DNA from: JANNNF01 sp040385825 | GTDB taxonomy: Bacteria > Pseudomonadota > Alphaproteobacteria > Rhodobacterales > Rhodobacteraceae | Direction of reading: 5' to 3' | DNA: 64,000 nt | Assembly: GCA_040385825.1 (NCBI GenBank) | Contig: JAZKGQ010000006.1 | Span: 62,001-126,000 of the forward strand | In this document: positions 9,479-18,788 of the stretch, in pieces | How the letters are laid out: each line of letters starts with the position of its first letter | Numbering within the stretch: position 1 is the first letter of the stretch | Made by a program: the position numbers and the translations under genes | Notes under the pieces: model-generated | Seen by the model: only the letters and a program-made list of their open reading frames with translations | Told to the model about the DNA's origin: nothing | Databases searched by the model: none

Positions 9479-10383
9479 CAGATAACCTCGGTTTGGCGGG
9501 ACAGCGTGACAAGCCCCGCAAGCGTGCAATCGGTGGCGGGCAGCAGTTTTGCCTCTACCCCTTGGGTGCGCAGGGCGCGGGCGTAGGCGGCAGACATGCC
9601 ATCCGCCCCCACGATCCCCACGGCCTGGCCCAGCCAATAGGGGCGCGCGGCAGCAAGTTCGCAGCCGATCAGCAGGCCCGACAGCCGCGCGCGCGCGGCG
9701 GGGGCTGCAAGGTCCGCAATCAGCCCCTCGGCGCGCAAGGAGAACAGATAGGCCGCCAGCCGTTCTGGCCGCGACAACGCATCCGACAACCCGCCGTCAA
9801 AGGCCGCCTCGTCCCAGCCTGCCCCCGCCATGCCATGCCGCAGGACCGACTGTTCCGACAGCAGGGCAAACATCTCGCCGGTCATGTAGGTCTGAAAGCT
9901 GACCACCTCGCCCGCCGAGACATGCGCCCATTTGGTATGGGTGCCGGGCAGGCACAACACGCCGTCAAAGCCGGGGGTCAGCGCCAAGGCCCCCGCGATC
10001 TGGGTTTCCTCGCCGCGCATCACATCGGCAGGTGCCAGTTGACGCAATCCGGGGGCGATCATCACGCGGATGCGGGCATCCGTAGTCGGCACCGTGACCA
10101 GGGCGCCCGGTTCCAGCGGGGCGCAGGGCGTGGTGCGATAGGGGGCCTCGAACCAGCCCTGACGGCTGCCGACCATGCCGCAGGCGATAACGGGCGTAAC
10201 CCCTGCGCCCAGCCAGCCGCCGATCAGCCGGATCAGCGCCGGTTCAAACCCGTCGCGCGCGAGTTTGCCCATTCCATCGTCCGAGGTGGCCTCGGCCACA
10301 ACCCCCTTGGCCCCGATAGCCCAGGCCCGCAAGTTGGAGGTGCCCCAATCCACCGCGATCCAGTCGGTTTTCTGCCCGGTCAT
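9478..10383 (-). CDS. dgoK: 2-dehydro-3-deoxygalactonokinase
   Basis: A 301-residue DgoK-family sugar kinase that phosphorylates 2-dehydro-3-deoxygalactonate with ATP, giving the substrate of the adjacent aldolase. Visible family features are the N-terminal phosphate-binding pattern AVDWGTSNLRAW, the GMVGSRQGW motif near residue 70, and LPGTHTKWA near 145. Length matches the family. The gene follows the alpha-galactosidase after a gap of 45 bases. Confidence 0.92.
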
Positions 10384-10428
10384 AGCGCCCTCGTCTGCTT
10401 GTCAGCCCTTGGTCCGGTAACGGATATG

Positions 10429-12492
10429 TCAGACACGCGCGCCCTCCACCACCCACATCGTCGCGGGCCACGCCGCAGGCAGGCGCAATCCGGCGGTCAT
10501 CAGGGCACGCCCGGTCAGGGTCAGCGGCCCGTCCTTCAGCGCATTCGGCCCGCGCGAATGGCGCGCGGCATCGCCCGGATTGCGCAGGGTGACGCGGTAG
10601 GTCGCGTCCGGGTCCAACCCGGTCAGCCGCAGCGGGCGCGGCAATATCTGCGGGCTGGTGACGGATTGCCCCGCGAACAGCACGAACCTGTCGCCCCCGC
10701 TGGCGATCTGCACCTCGGCAATCACTGCGGGGTCGGCGGCGTCGATGCGGTGAATGTCGCCCGCCAGCATCCACCCCCGGTTCATCCGCCACCATGCAGT
10801 CACATCGCGCAGGGTCGCGGCCTCGGCTTCCGTCAACTCGCGCAGGTCCATCTCGAACCCCATATGCCGCTGTGCCGCGACCCAGGCGCGGAACGCCATC
10901 GGCAGATCGCGCCCCGAGGTGTGGCAATGCCGGGGGCCGACGTGGCTTCCCGCCACGCAGGCGGGCAGAAACAGGGCGGCGTCAGCTTGTATCCGCAACC
11001 GCTCCAGCGCGTCGTTGCTGTCGGACAGCCAGACCCGGTGGGTACGGGCAAGAATGCCCGCGTCAATACGGCCCCCTCCCGATGCACAGCTTTCGATTTC
11101 CACCGCAGGATGGGCGGCGCGCAGGCGGTCGAGCAGGTCATAAATCCCACGGGTCTGGGCGGCATCCACCACAGGCAGCAGGCGGTTGTGGTCCCACTTG
11201 ATGTAGTCGATGGGATATTCCGTCAGAATGTCAGACACTTGCGCGAACAGATTGTCGCGCACATCCGGCAGCGACAGGTCCAGCACCCATTGCTTGCGGC
11301 CCTTGACCTGATCCGCAGGCCCCAAGCGCCAATCAGGGTGGGCGCGGTTCAGGTCTGAATCCGGGTTGACCATTTCCGGCTCGAACCACAACCCGAAGCT
11401 CATGCCAAGGCTGTGGACATGCGCAATCAGCGGGTGCAGACCATCCGGCCATTTGCGGCGGTCAATGGTCCAGTCGCCAAGGCTTGACGTGTCATCGTCG
11501 CGCCGCCCGAACCAGCCATCGTCAAGCACGAACCGTTCCGCCCCAAGGGCCGCGGCTTTGGTGGCGATCTCGGACAGTTCCGCCAGATCGTGGCGGAAAT
11601 AGACCGCCTCCCAGCAGTTATAATGCACCGGGCGCGGGCGCGCGCTGTCTGGCCATTGCACGATGCGGTCGCGGGTGTCGCGCTGCATGGTGACGCCAAT
11701 GCCGTTCAGGCCGGTGGTGGAAACGGCGGCGATCAGATCGGCGGTTACGAACCTTGTGCCGGGGGTGGTTTCCGCACCGCTTGCCGCACCGAATTGCACT
11801 TGGCGGCGGCCATCGGGCAGTTCCTCGGCCACCATCCGGTGCCCGCCGGACCAGGCGTAATGCAGGGCCAATGCCGTTCCCTGCGCGTTGGTGCAGCCCT
11901 GTTCGGCCAAAATCAGATAGGGCGGGTGTTCATGCCCCGACCGCCCGGTGCGGGATTCGCGCAGGCGGATGCCGGGGGTCCAGTCCACATGGTTCAGATG
12001 AAACTCGCGGGTCCATTTGCCGGATACGTCGATCATATGGCCGGACTGGGGCGCAGGCAGAACCGGGGCGGACAGCCAGTGCAGGCGGACCGGGGTTGCG
12101 GCATCCAGCGTGGTACGCAGGGTCAGAACGCCGGTCGCATGGGCGGTGATGCCATGGGTCAGGGTCAGACCGTCGGCGATGGACACCAGCGCCAGATGGT
12201 TGGGGTCGGTATCGGCGCGGGAAAACCGGAACACCGGCAGCAAGGGCGCGCCATCCGCCGCCGAAACTACCAGCCCCGGCTGGCCCTGAAACGCCTGTCC
12301 CGGCATGGGACACAGCGACAGGCTTGGGTTTTCGTCGATCATCCCGCCCGTCACATCGTCGCGCTGGCTGGCGGCAAGCTGCGCCAGATCCTCACTGTCG
12401 GGCAGACGCGGCCCCCAATAGATCACCTCGGGGATTCCCCCTGCCGTGGTCAGGGCAAGGGTCTGCGCGTCCGTATCAATCCGCCACTGCAT
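10429..12492 (-). CDS. GH36 alpha-galactosidase
   Basis: A 687-residue glycoside hydrolase family 36 enzyme that removes terminal alpha-galactose from melibiose/raffinose-type sugars. The N-terminal beta-sandwich covers about 1-275 and the TIM barrel about 285-600. The nucleophile is D434 in YIKWDHNR, and the acid/base Asp lies in WLSDSNDALER (488-498). Family motifs LDDGWFGRRDDD and WFEPEMVNPDS are also present. No signal peptide is seen, so it is cytoplasmic. Its ATG at 12492 overlaps the TAA of the upstream permease gene by one base. Confidence 0.94.
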   Translation of the reverse strand: MQWRIDTDAQTLALTTAGGIPEVIYWGPRLPDSEDLAQLAASQRDDVTGGMIDENPSLSLCPMPGQAFQGQPGLVVSAADGAPLLPVFRFSRADTDPNHLALVSIADGLTLTHGITAHATGVLTLRTTLDAATPVRLHWLSAPVLPAPQSGHMIDVSGKWTREFHLNHVDWTPGIRLRESRTGRSGHEHPPYLILAEQGCTNAQGTALALHYAWSGGHRMVAEELPDGRRQVQFGAASGAETTPGTRFVTADLIAAVSTTGLNGIGVTMQRDTRDRIVQWPDSARPRPVHYNCWEAVYFRHDLAELSEIATKAAALGAERFVLDDGWFGRRDDDTSSLGDWTIDRRKWPDGLHPLIAHVHSLGMSFGLWFEPEMVNPDSDLNRAHPDWRLGPADQVKGRKQWVLDLSLPDVRDNLFAQVSDILTEYPIDYIKWDHNRLLPVVDAAQTRGIYDLLDRLRAAHPAVEIESCASGGGRIDAGILARTHRVWLSDSNDALERLRIQADAALFLPACVAGSHVGPRHCHTSGRDLPMAFRAWVAAQRHMGFEMDLRELTEAEAATLRDVTAWWRMNRGWMLAGDIHRIDAADPAVIAEVQIASGGDRFVLFAGQSVTSPQILPRPLRLTGLDPDATYRVTLRNPGDAARHSRGPNALKDGPLTLTGRALMTAGLRLPAAWPATMWVVEGARV

Positions 12493-13337
12493 TACTTCAC
12501 CGCGCCAAGGGTCAGGCCGGCAATGAAATGCTTTTGCATCAGGAAGAACATCAGAACCGGAGGCAGCGCCGCGATGATCGACCCCGCCGACACCAGATGC
12601 CACTGGGCAATCCACTGACCGTTCAGGGAATTCAGGCCAGCGGTCACTGGCTGGATGCTGGCCGAAGTGGTCAGCACCGTGGCCCAGAAATATTCGTTCC
12701 ACACAAAGGTAAACACCAGCACCGAAAGCGCCGCGATGGCCGGGCGCATCAGGGGCACCACGATGTACCAGAAAATCCTGATCTCGGAAATGCCTTCTAC
12801 CCGTGCCGCCTCGACCAGTTCGAACGGCATCGCCTTGATGAAATTGCGCATGAACAGGGTGCAGAACCCGGTCTGAAACGCGATGTGGAACAGACCAAGC
12901 CCGGTGGTCGTGTTGATCAGCCCAAGGTTCACCGTCATGTCGCGGACCGGCACCATCAGGATCTGGAAGGGCACGAAATTGCCCGCCACAAAGATGAAGA
13001 ACACCACCATGTTGTAGCGGAATTTGTAGATGCCAAGCGCGAACCCGGTCATCGTGGACAGGGCGACCACGCCGATCACCACCGGAATTGTCAGCTTGAA
13101 CGAATTCAGGATGTATTGCCCGATGGCGGACTGGGTAAAGACACTCGCGTAGTTTTCAAACGCGATGTAGCTGGGCATGCCGAAGTAGTTGCCTTGGGCA
13201 AGGTCCGATGCGGGGCGCAGCGAGGTCAGCGCCACCCCCAGCAACGGGAACAGCCAGATCACCAGCGCGATGGGCAGTGCCACCTTGTACATGATCTGCG
13301 TGGCGGGCGAGGTTTGCTCGATCGGGCGGGGAAACAT
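12492..13337 (-). CDS. Sugar ABC transporter permease (MalG/CUT1 type)
   Basis: A 281-residue inner-membrane permease with about six hydrophobic segments. The EAA loop that contacts the ATPase is recognisable at about residue 180 (ELVEAARVEGISEIRIFW). It pairs with the adjacent permease at 13341-14228, the binding protein at 14328-15557 and probably the ATPase at 16462-17517. The galactosidases in the same operon suggest that the cargo is galactose-containing oligosaccharide. Confidence 0.92.
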   Translation of the reverse strand: MFPRPIEQTSPATQIMYKVALPIALVIWLFPLLGVALTSLRPASDLAQGNYFGMPSYIAFENYASVFTQSAIGQYILNSFKLTIPVVIGVVALSTMTGFALGIYKFRYNMVVFFIFVAGNFVPFQILMVPVRDMTVNLGLINTTTGLGLFHIAFQTGFCTLFMRNFIKAMPFELVEAARVEGISEIRIFWYIVVPLMRPAIAALSVLVFTFVWNEYFWATVLTTSASIQPVTAGLNSLNGQWIAQWHLVSAGSIIAALPPVLMFFLMQKHFIAGLTLGAVK

Positions 13338-13340
13338 GGG

Positions 13341-14228
13341 TTAACGCTCCGTCTCGTCGCGCCACATCTTCCAGATGAAGCCCGAAATGAAGATCATCAT
13401 GATGCCGAACAGCACCACGGCGATGGCGGCCCCGTATCCCATACGATAGCCGTATTCAGACAGCGCCTGTTCATACATGTAGTAGGACAGCACCCGGCTG
13501 GACCCATAGGGACCACCAGCCGTCATGATCGACACAAGATCGAATGACCGCAGCGCGCCGATGATGGTGACAACCACCGCGATGAAGGTGGCGGGGCGCA
13601 GTTGCGGGATGATGACGTACCACAGCATTTTCCAGCCCTTGGCCCCGTCCAGCCGTGCGGCCTCGATCTGATCCGGGGCCACGTTGTTCAGGCCGGTCAG
13701 ATACAGGATCATCACATAGGCAATCTGCGGCCAGAGGCCCGCAACGATGATGCCGTAGTTGACGTAGGTTTCATCCGCCAGCACCGCGATGCCGGTCCCC
13801 GACAGGAATTCGGTCAACTGATACAGCAGGCCGAAATTCGGCGCATAGAACCACGCGAACATCAGGCCGACGACGACCTGGGAAATCACGAAGGGAAAGA
13901 AGAACAGCGATTTGTAGATGCGGATGCCCCGCACCGTCTGGTTCAGGAAAATCGCCATCAACAGGCCGACGGGCACCGCCAGCAGGAACATCACCAGCCA
14001 GATCACGTTGTTCCACAGCGAGGTGGTAAAGGCGTCGTCGTCGAACAGCTCGACATAGTTGGCGGTGCCGATCCAAGTCTTTGCGCCCAGGCCATCCCAG
14101 TCATAGAACGACAGCCACATGGACTGAAAAATCGGGATGATCACATAGATGGCGAACATCACCATGCCGGGAAACAGGAACAGCCAGGGTGCCAGGCGGC
14201 GCTGGTTGCTTTTCCAATAAGCGGACAT
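13341..14228 (-). CDS. Sugar ABC transporter permease (MalF/CUT1 type)
   Basis: A 295-residue permease with six predicted membrane segments and an EAA motif near residue 206 (IEAARLDGAKGWKMLWY). The start MSAYWKSNQ at 14228 is chosen because GGAGGG stands a few bases upstream; an upstream in-frame start at 14258 lacks a binding site. It is three bases from the second permease. Upstream of it, two hairpins separate it from the binding-protein gene. Confidence 0.92.
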   Translation of the reverse strand: MSAYWKSNQRRLAPWLFLFPGMVMFAIYVIIPIFQSMWLSFYDWDGLGAKTWIGTANYVELFDDDAFTTSLWNNVIWLVMFLLAVPVGLLMAIFLNQTVRGIRIYKSLFFFPFVISQVVVGLMFAWFYAPNFGLLYQLTEFLSGTGIAVLADETYVNYGIIVAGLWPQIAYVMILYLTGLNNVAPDQIEAARLDGAKGWKMLWYVIIPQLRPATFIAVVVTIIGALRSFDLVSIMTAGGPYGSSRVLSYYMYEQALSEYGYRMGYGAAIAVVLFGIMMIFISGFIWKMWRDETER

Positions 14229-14265
14229 CGGAGCCCTCCGGTTCAACAGTCTTGGCAAGGAAAAC

Positions 14266-14320
14266 CCCCGAGGTGAAAACCTCGGGGAAAGGCGGCGGGC
14301 ATGCCATCAGACATGCCCGC
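14266..14320 (-). terminator. Double hairpin between binding-protein and permease genes
   Basis: Two stems follow the binding-protein stop codon on the minus strand. One pairs 14295-14303 with 14312-14320 (GCGGGCATG arms). The other pairs CCCCGAGGT (14266-14274) with ACCTCGGGG (14279-14287) and is followed by TTTT. Such structures usually stabilise or partly terminate transcripts, so that the binding protein is made in excess over the permeases. Confidence 0.7.
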
Positions 14321-14327
14321 CTGCGTT

Positions 14328-15557
14328 TCAGTAGGCAGTGGCGCGGACTTTTTCCAGACGCTCGAGAATGGCGTCCAGGCGTTCCGGTTTGACCATGAAT
14401 TCCTGGAAGCCTTCCATGCCGGCCTTTGCCATTTCGGCAGGCGCGTCACGGTCAAAGAACTGTGCCAGCGCATAGGCCGAGGACAGCATTTCAAAGCCCG
14501 CCTTGATGAACGGATCGTCGCCGACGGTCGAGTTCTTGTTGGTCGGCAACTGGCCCAGCGTTGCGTTCAGCTTGGTCTGTGCGTCCGCGCTGGCAACATA
14601 TGCGAGGAAGGTTTTCGCATCTTCGGGGTTTGCCGCACCAGCAGGGATGTGGATGGTGTCGGTCGGGGCTTCTTCTGCGCGCGGCACGCCGGGGGTGATT
14701 TCCGGGAACGGCATGAAGCCCAGATTGTCGTCGGTCATGCCGCCTTCCTTGAAGGTTGCGACGGCAAAGTTGCCCATGACGTAGTTCGCGGCCTTGCCCT
14801 GCACCAGAAGTGCTGCCGCATCCTGCCAATCGATCGCGGCGTGGTTTGCGGTGATGTAGGGCTGGATCTTGGCCAGTTCCGCAAAGGTCGCCTTCACGCG
14901 GTCGTCGGTCCATGCGACCTTGCCGGCGGTCAGTTCCATGTGGAATTCATACCCGTTGGTGCGCATGTTGATCAGATCGAAAATGCCCGCTCCGGGCCAC
15001 AGCGCCGAGGTGCCGGTGGTCAGGCAGTCAATGCCGGCCGCGCTGAACTTTTCGCAGTTGGACACGAACTCGGCCCAGTTTTTCGGAACTTCGACGCCGG
15101 CCGCCTTGTACACGTCCTTGTTGAAATAGATGCCCCACTGATAATAGGTATAGGGCACGCCCCACTGTTTGCCGTCGATGGTCATGGACGCCTTGGCCGA
15201 GGCGAGGCTGTCGTTCAGGCCATTTTTCTCCCAGACATCGGTCACGTCCATGAACTGGCCTGCGCTTACGAAAGGCGCCATGCGGTTGCCGGCATACCAG
15301 TTGGCCACGTCCGGGATGTCGGTGGTCAGGAAGTTGCGGATCGCCGTCTTGTAGCCTTCGTGATCGAAGTTCTGGAACTGCACGTCGATCTCGGGGTTGG
15401 CGGCTTCAAAATCGGCGATCAACGTTTCCATCGCGGCCAGAGGATTGGCGTCGAAGTCGCCAAAGTAACGCACAACGCGCTTGTCTTGCGCAAAGGCCGA
15501 TGTGGACAGCAACAGCGCCGCCACAAGCGCAACGGCGCCCGTCTTGTATTGGACCAT
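14328..15557 (-). CDS. Sugar ABC transporter substrate-binding protein
   Basis: A 409-residue periplasmic solute-binding protein of the CUT1/MalE type. The signal peptide is about 23 residues (MVQYKTGAVALVAALLLSTSAFA, broken here as residues 1-23) and is cut before QDKR. The start ATG 15557 is preceded by GGGAGG. It is the first gene of the minus-strand operon and is divergent from the IclR regulator. It is the likely specificity determinant for galactoside import. Confidence 0.93.
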   Translation of the reverse strand: MVQYKTGAVALVAALLLSTSAFAQDKRVVRYFGDFDANPLAAMETLIADFEAANPEIDVQFQNFDHEGYKTAIRNFLTTDIPDVANWYAGNRMAPFVSAGQFMDVTDVWEKNGLNDSLASAKASMTIDGKQWGVPYTYYQWGIYFNKDVYKAAGVEVPKNWAEFVSNCEKFSAAGIDCLTTGTSALWPGAGIFDLINMRTNGYEFHMELTAGKVAWTDDRVKATFAELAKIQPYITANHAAIDWQDAAALLVQGKAANYVMGNFAVATFKEGGMTDDNLGFMPFPEITPGVPRAEEAPTDTIHIPAGAANPEDAKTFLAYVASADAQTKLNATLGQLPTNKNSTVGDDPFIKAGFEMLSSAYALAQFFDRDAPAEMAKAGMEGFQEFMVKPERLDAILERLEKVRATAY

Positions 15558-15582
15558 GGTTTCCTCCCTTTGGTTCCATTAT

Positions 15583-15607
15583 TTGAAACTTAGTCTTGAA
15601 TATTGAA
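15583..15607. promoter_or_regulatory. Three TTGAA repeats in the divergent regulator/transporter region
   Basis: TTGAA occurs at 15583-15587, 15596-15600 and 15603-15607, all on the plus strand, in the AT-rich stretch between the binding-protein start (15557) and the IclR start (15612). IclR-type regulators usually bind near their own divergent promoters, so this is the best operator candidate. The repeats are direct, not a palindrome, so the assignment is tentative. Confidence 0.4.
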
Positions 15608-15611
15608 AACT

Positions 15612-16445
15612 ATGTCCGCTATTGTTAGGACTGTCAACAAGGACGCAAAGGGAATGGGCATGGGCGCCGAGGGGCACGCAGACGGCACGGTGGGCAAGGC
15701 GCTGGATGTGCTGGACATGGTGGCATCGGTCGGTGCCCCGGTGCGGTTCACCGATCTGCTGGCGCAAAGCGCCTATCCCAAGGCCACGCTGTACCGGTTC
15801 TTGCAGACGCTGACGCATCAGGGGATGCTGTCTTATGACGCGGATCGCGGCACCTACAGCCTTGGCGTGCGGCTGGTGCGGCTGGCCCATGCGGCCTGGG
15901 CGCAGGCCTCGCTGGCCCCGATCGCGCGGCCCTATATTGATGAATTGGCAGCAGAAACCGGCGAGACGATCCACTTGGCGCAACTGGACCTTGGACAGGT
16001 GCTATATGTGGACAAACGCCATGCCACCCGGCCGGTGACGATGTTCGCCCAAGCCGGCAAGGTCGGCCCCGCCTATTGTACCGGCGTGGGCAAGGCGATG
16101 CTGGCTTTCCTGCCCGAGGAAGACCTGGCACGCGCCCTGGACCGGCAGTCGTTTCATCGCCACACCGAACACACCTTGGGGTCGGCGCAGGCGCTGCGGG
16201 CCGAGCTGCTGGTGATTCGCGAACGTGGCTATGCGTTCGACCGCGAGGAGCATGAACGCGGCATCATCTGCTGCGCAGTGCCGATTCTGTCGCGCAGCGG
16301 CGGGGTGGTGGGGGCGCTGTCGGTAACCTCGACCACCGCGCTGACCACGCTGGCCGCGCTGGAGGCAGGGGCGGGGCGGATCAGGGACATTGCGGCACAG
16401 ATCGCGGCGGCAGCGGAAAGCTGGCGTTTTCCGGAACAGAATTGA
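15612..16445 (+). CDS. IclR family transcriptional regulator
   Basis: About 277 residues: an N-terminal winged helix (about residues 25-80, with KALDVLDMVA and YPKATLYRFLQTL) and a C-terminal IclR effector domain (about 95-270). ATG 15612 is a reasonable start; TTG 15603 and ATG 15654 are alternatives. It sits between the galactoside uptake operon and the transporter ATPase. It probably regulates both, responding to a galactose-derived or KDGal-type metabolite. The effector is inferred, not visible. Confidence 0.9.
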   Translation: MSAIVRTVNKDAKGMGMGAEGHADGTVGKALDVLDMVASVGAPVRFTDLLAQSAYPKATLYRFLQTLTHQGMLSYDADRGTYSLGVRLVRLAHAAWAQASLAPIARPYIDELAAETGETIHLAQLDLGQVLYVDKRHATRPVTMFAQAGKVGPAYCTGVGKAMLAFLPEEDLARALDRQSFHRHTEHTLGSAQALRAELLVIRERGYAFDREEHERGIICCAVPILSRSGGVVGALSVTSTTALTTLAALEAGAGRIRDIAAQIAAAAESWRFPEQN

Positions 16446-16461
16446 TAGGGGAGGAAACCTT

Positions 16462-17517
16462 ATGTCAGGTGTCACACTGAACAATGTGGTCAAACGCTAT
16501 GGTGATGTGCAGGTGATCCACGGGGTCAGTCTGGACATCACCGATGGCGAGTTCTGCGTCTTTGTCGGCCCGTCCGGTTGCGGCAAATCCACCTTGCTGC
16601 GGATGGTGGCGGGGTTGGAGGAAACCAGCGCCGGGGCCATTCACATCGGCGCGCGCGACGTGACCAAGGCGGATCCCAGCGAGCGCGGCGTGGCGATGGT
16701 GTTTCAGACCTATGCCCTGTACCCGCACATGACGGTTGCCGAAAACATGGGGTTCGGCCTGAAGATGACCGGGCATCCGGCGGCGGAAGTGGCATCCAAG
16801 GTCAAGGAGGCCAGCCGTATCCTGAAGCTGGACGATTATCTGACGCGCAAACCCAAGGCGCTGTCGGGCGGGCAACGCCAACGCGTCGCCATTGGCCGCG
16901 CCATCGTGCGGGGGCCAGAGGTGTTTCTGTTCGACGAGCCGCTGTCGAACCTCGATGCCGAGTTGCGGGTGGAAATGCGGGTGGAAATCGCCCGCCTTCA
17001 CCGCGAGATCGGGGCCACGATGATCTACGTCACCCATGATCAGGTCGAGGCGATGACGCTGGCCGACAAGATCGTGGTGCTGCGGGCGGGCCGGGTGGAG
17101 CAGGTGGGCGCACCGCTGGAACTGTACCACGACCCCGACAACAAATTCGTCGCAGGCTTTATCGGCAGCCCCGCGATGAACTTTGTGGCCGGGGTGGTGC
17201 AAGGGGGGCAGGTTGCGGCTGCGGGCCTGGGCGGATCGTTGGCCCATGCGGTGCGGCTGCCCGATGCGGGGGCGGTGACGATTGGCCTGCGCCCGCAGCA
17301 TCTGGCGCTGGATCTGTCAGGCACCACGCACAAGGTGGACATGACCGAAGCGCTTGGCGGGGTGGCGTTCATCCATGTGACGGCCCCTACCGGGGAAAAG
17401 CTGGTGATCGAGTCGCATGAAGACCCCAAGGTGCGCCTTGGCGACCGGGTGGGGGTGACGTTTGACGCGACCACAGCCCTGTTCTTTGACGCCAAGGACG
17501 GGCGGCGACTGCGGTAA
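16462..17517 (+). CDS. Sugar ABC transporter ATP-binding protein (UgpC/MalK type)
   Basis: A 351-residue CUT1 ATPase. The Walker A is GPSGCGKST (about 39-47), the ABC signature LSGGQRQRVAIGRA, the Walker B VFLFDEPLSNLDAELR, and a switch histidine lies in YVTHDQVEAMT. A C-terminal TOBE/OB regulatory domain follows from about residue 235. GGGGAGG stands upstream of ATG 16462, 16 bases after the IclR stop. It most likely powers the permeases encoded on the other strand. Confidence 0.93.
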   Translation: MSGVTLNNVVKRYGDVQVIHGVSLDITDGEFCVFVGPSGCGKSTLLRMVAGLEETSAGAIHIGARDVTKADPSERGVAMVFQTYALYPHMTVAENMGFGLKMTGHPAAEVASKVKEASRILKLDDYLTRKPKALSGGQRQRVAIGRAIVRGPEVFLFDEPLSNLDAELRVEMRVEIARLHREIGATMIYVTHDQVEAMTLADKIVVLRAGRVEQVGAPLELYHDPDNKFVAGFIGSPAMNFVAGVVQGGQVAAAGLGGSLAHAVRLPDAGAVTIGLRPQHLALDLSGTTHKVDMTEALGGVAFIHVTAPTGEKLVIESHEDPKVRLGDRVGVTFDATTALFFDAKDGRRLR

Positions 17518-17520
17518 AGA

Positions 17521-17589
17521 GGGGGCTGTCTGCCCCCCACGGCCTGACGGCCTCCCCCCGAGGATATTTGGGCCAGTGCGAAAGGGTCA
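17521..17589 (-). repeat. Dispersed TATCC/G-run element, copy 2, with hairpin
   Basis: On the minus strand the HAD gene stop (17587-17589) is followed by the same CAAATATCC-TCGGGGGG layout as copy 1. A stem of GGGGGC (17521-17526) and GCCCCC (17532-17537) lies beyond it. Both copies begin within bases that include the stop codon of a minus-strand gene and lie between convergent genes. Confidence 0.6.
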
Positions 17590-18231
17590 GAGGCCGAGCA
17601 GGGTTGGTAGGTCGGCCATATCGCTGAACAGGACCGCGCCCGTGGCCGCAAGCCGGGGGTGCGGGCCTTGCGGCGCGTAGCCAAAGCAGCGGATGCCGGC
17701 AGCCTGGGCGGCCATGGCGCCGGCCACGCTGTCTTCGATCACCACGCAATCGGCAGGCGCCACGTTCAGCGCGGCGGCGGCGTGCAGATAGAGGTCGGGG
17801 GCGGGCTTCGGGCGGCCAAGGGCCTGACCGGAATAGAGATGGCCCTGAAAGCGCGGGATCAGACCGTGCTGGCCAAGGGTGATCTGCATTTTTTCCGGCG
17901 TGCCGTTCGACCCGACGGCATAGGCGATGCCTGCTGCATCCAGCGTGTCCAGCACAGCCAGAATGCCCGGCACCAGCGGCGTGTTGACGGCCAGCATCGC
18001 GTAAAGCTTTTGATAAAAGGCGTCAGCCCAGCTCTCGGGCAAGTCCGCCCCCGCCGCAAGCGCGCGTTCGCCCACGGTTTCGATGGTGCCTCCGATGAAA
18101 TCGGTTTCCAGATCATGCAGCGTCAGCAGCAAGCCATGGTTGGCGAGGTCAGCTTGCAGCATGATCAGGGTCATGCCTTCGCTGTCAACGATCACCCCGT
18201 CACAATCGAACAATACGGCTTTGGGGGTCAT
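17587..18231 (-). CDS. HAD-superfamily phosphatase/phosphomutase-like hydrolase
   Basis: A 214-residue HAD hydrolase. The nucleophile motif is DCDGVIVDSE at residues 9-18, motif II is SNGT near 107, and motif IV is VVIEDSVAGA near 168. The helical cap between residues 20 and 85 places it with the phosphoglycolate phosphatase/beta-phosphoglucomutase group. Substrate is unknown. The start overlaps the rsmD stop by four bases, so the two are co-translated. Confidence 0.85.
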   Translation of the reverse strand: MTPKAVLFDCDGVIVDSEGMTLIMLQADLANHGLLLTLHDLETDFIGGTIETVGERALAAGADLPESWADAFYQKLYAMLAVNTPLVPGILAVLDTLDAAGIAYAVGSNGTPEKMQITLGQHGLIPRFQGHLYSGQALGRPKPAPDLYLHAAAALNVAPADCVVIEDSVAGAMAAQAAGIRCFGYAPQGPHPRLAATGAVLFSDMADLPTLLGL

Positions 18232-18788
18232 ATGGGGGCTTTCAACAGGGTGACGATGGTGTCGCCATACTTGCGTTGGTCGAGCTGGTCAAACGGTGGG
18301 GGCGGGATTTGCGGGCTGCCTTCTTCCCACACCAGCACGGCACCGGGGGCGAGCCAGTTGCCACGGGTCAGGCTGGCAAGCGCCGCCTGCCCCATCGATT
18401 TGCCGTAGGGCGGGTCGAGGAAGACGAGGGTATAGGCGGGCGCAGGGTTGGGCGGCAGGGTGGTGGCATCCCGTTTCAAGACGGTGGTATCGGGGCTGCG
18501 CAAAAGGGTGATGTTGCGGGTGATCAGTGCGTGGGCGGCGCGGCCATCATCGACGAAGGTGGCGTGGGCGGCCCCGCGCGACAGCGCCTCCAGCCCCAGG
18601 GCGCCGGTGCCAGCGAACAGGTCCAGCACGCGGGCACCGGCGACGGGGTTGCCGTAGCCGCCGTTTATCAGCAGGTTGAAGATCGCCTCGCGCACGCGGT
18701 CTGACGTGGGGCGCAGATGGGCCGCCGCGTCGCCCGCCCCCACGGGGGTCAGGTGCAGACCGCGCGCAGACCCCCCGATGATCCTCAT
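18228..18788 (-). CDS. rsmD: 16S rRNA (guanine966-N2)-methyltransferase
   Basis: A 186-residue RsmD-family methyltransferase acting on m2G966 of 16S rRNA during 30S assembly. It starts with the family pattern MRIIGGSARG and has LRPTSDRVREAIFN, the SAM site VLDLFAGTGALGLEALSRG, and the catalytic FLDPPYG motif. Length is normal. It overlaps the FAD oxidoreductase upstream and the HAD gene downstream by four bases each. Confidence 0.92.
   Translation of the reverse strand: MRIIGGSARGLHLTPVGAGDAAAHLRPTSDRVREAIFNLLINGGYGNPVAGARVLDLFAGTGALGLEALSRGAAHATFVDDGRAAHALITRNITLLRSPDTTVLKRDATTLPPNPAPAYTLVFLDPPYGKSMGQAALASLTRGNWLAPGAVLVWEEGSPQIPPPPFDQLDQRKYGDTIVTLLKAPI

Noticed and set aside
12324..13547. 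A 407-codon plus-strand open frame opposite the permeases
   Set aside because: Rich in His, Gln, Asp and Arg, the usual look of antisense to membrane proteins.
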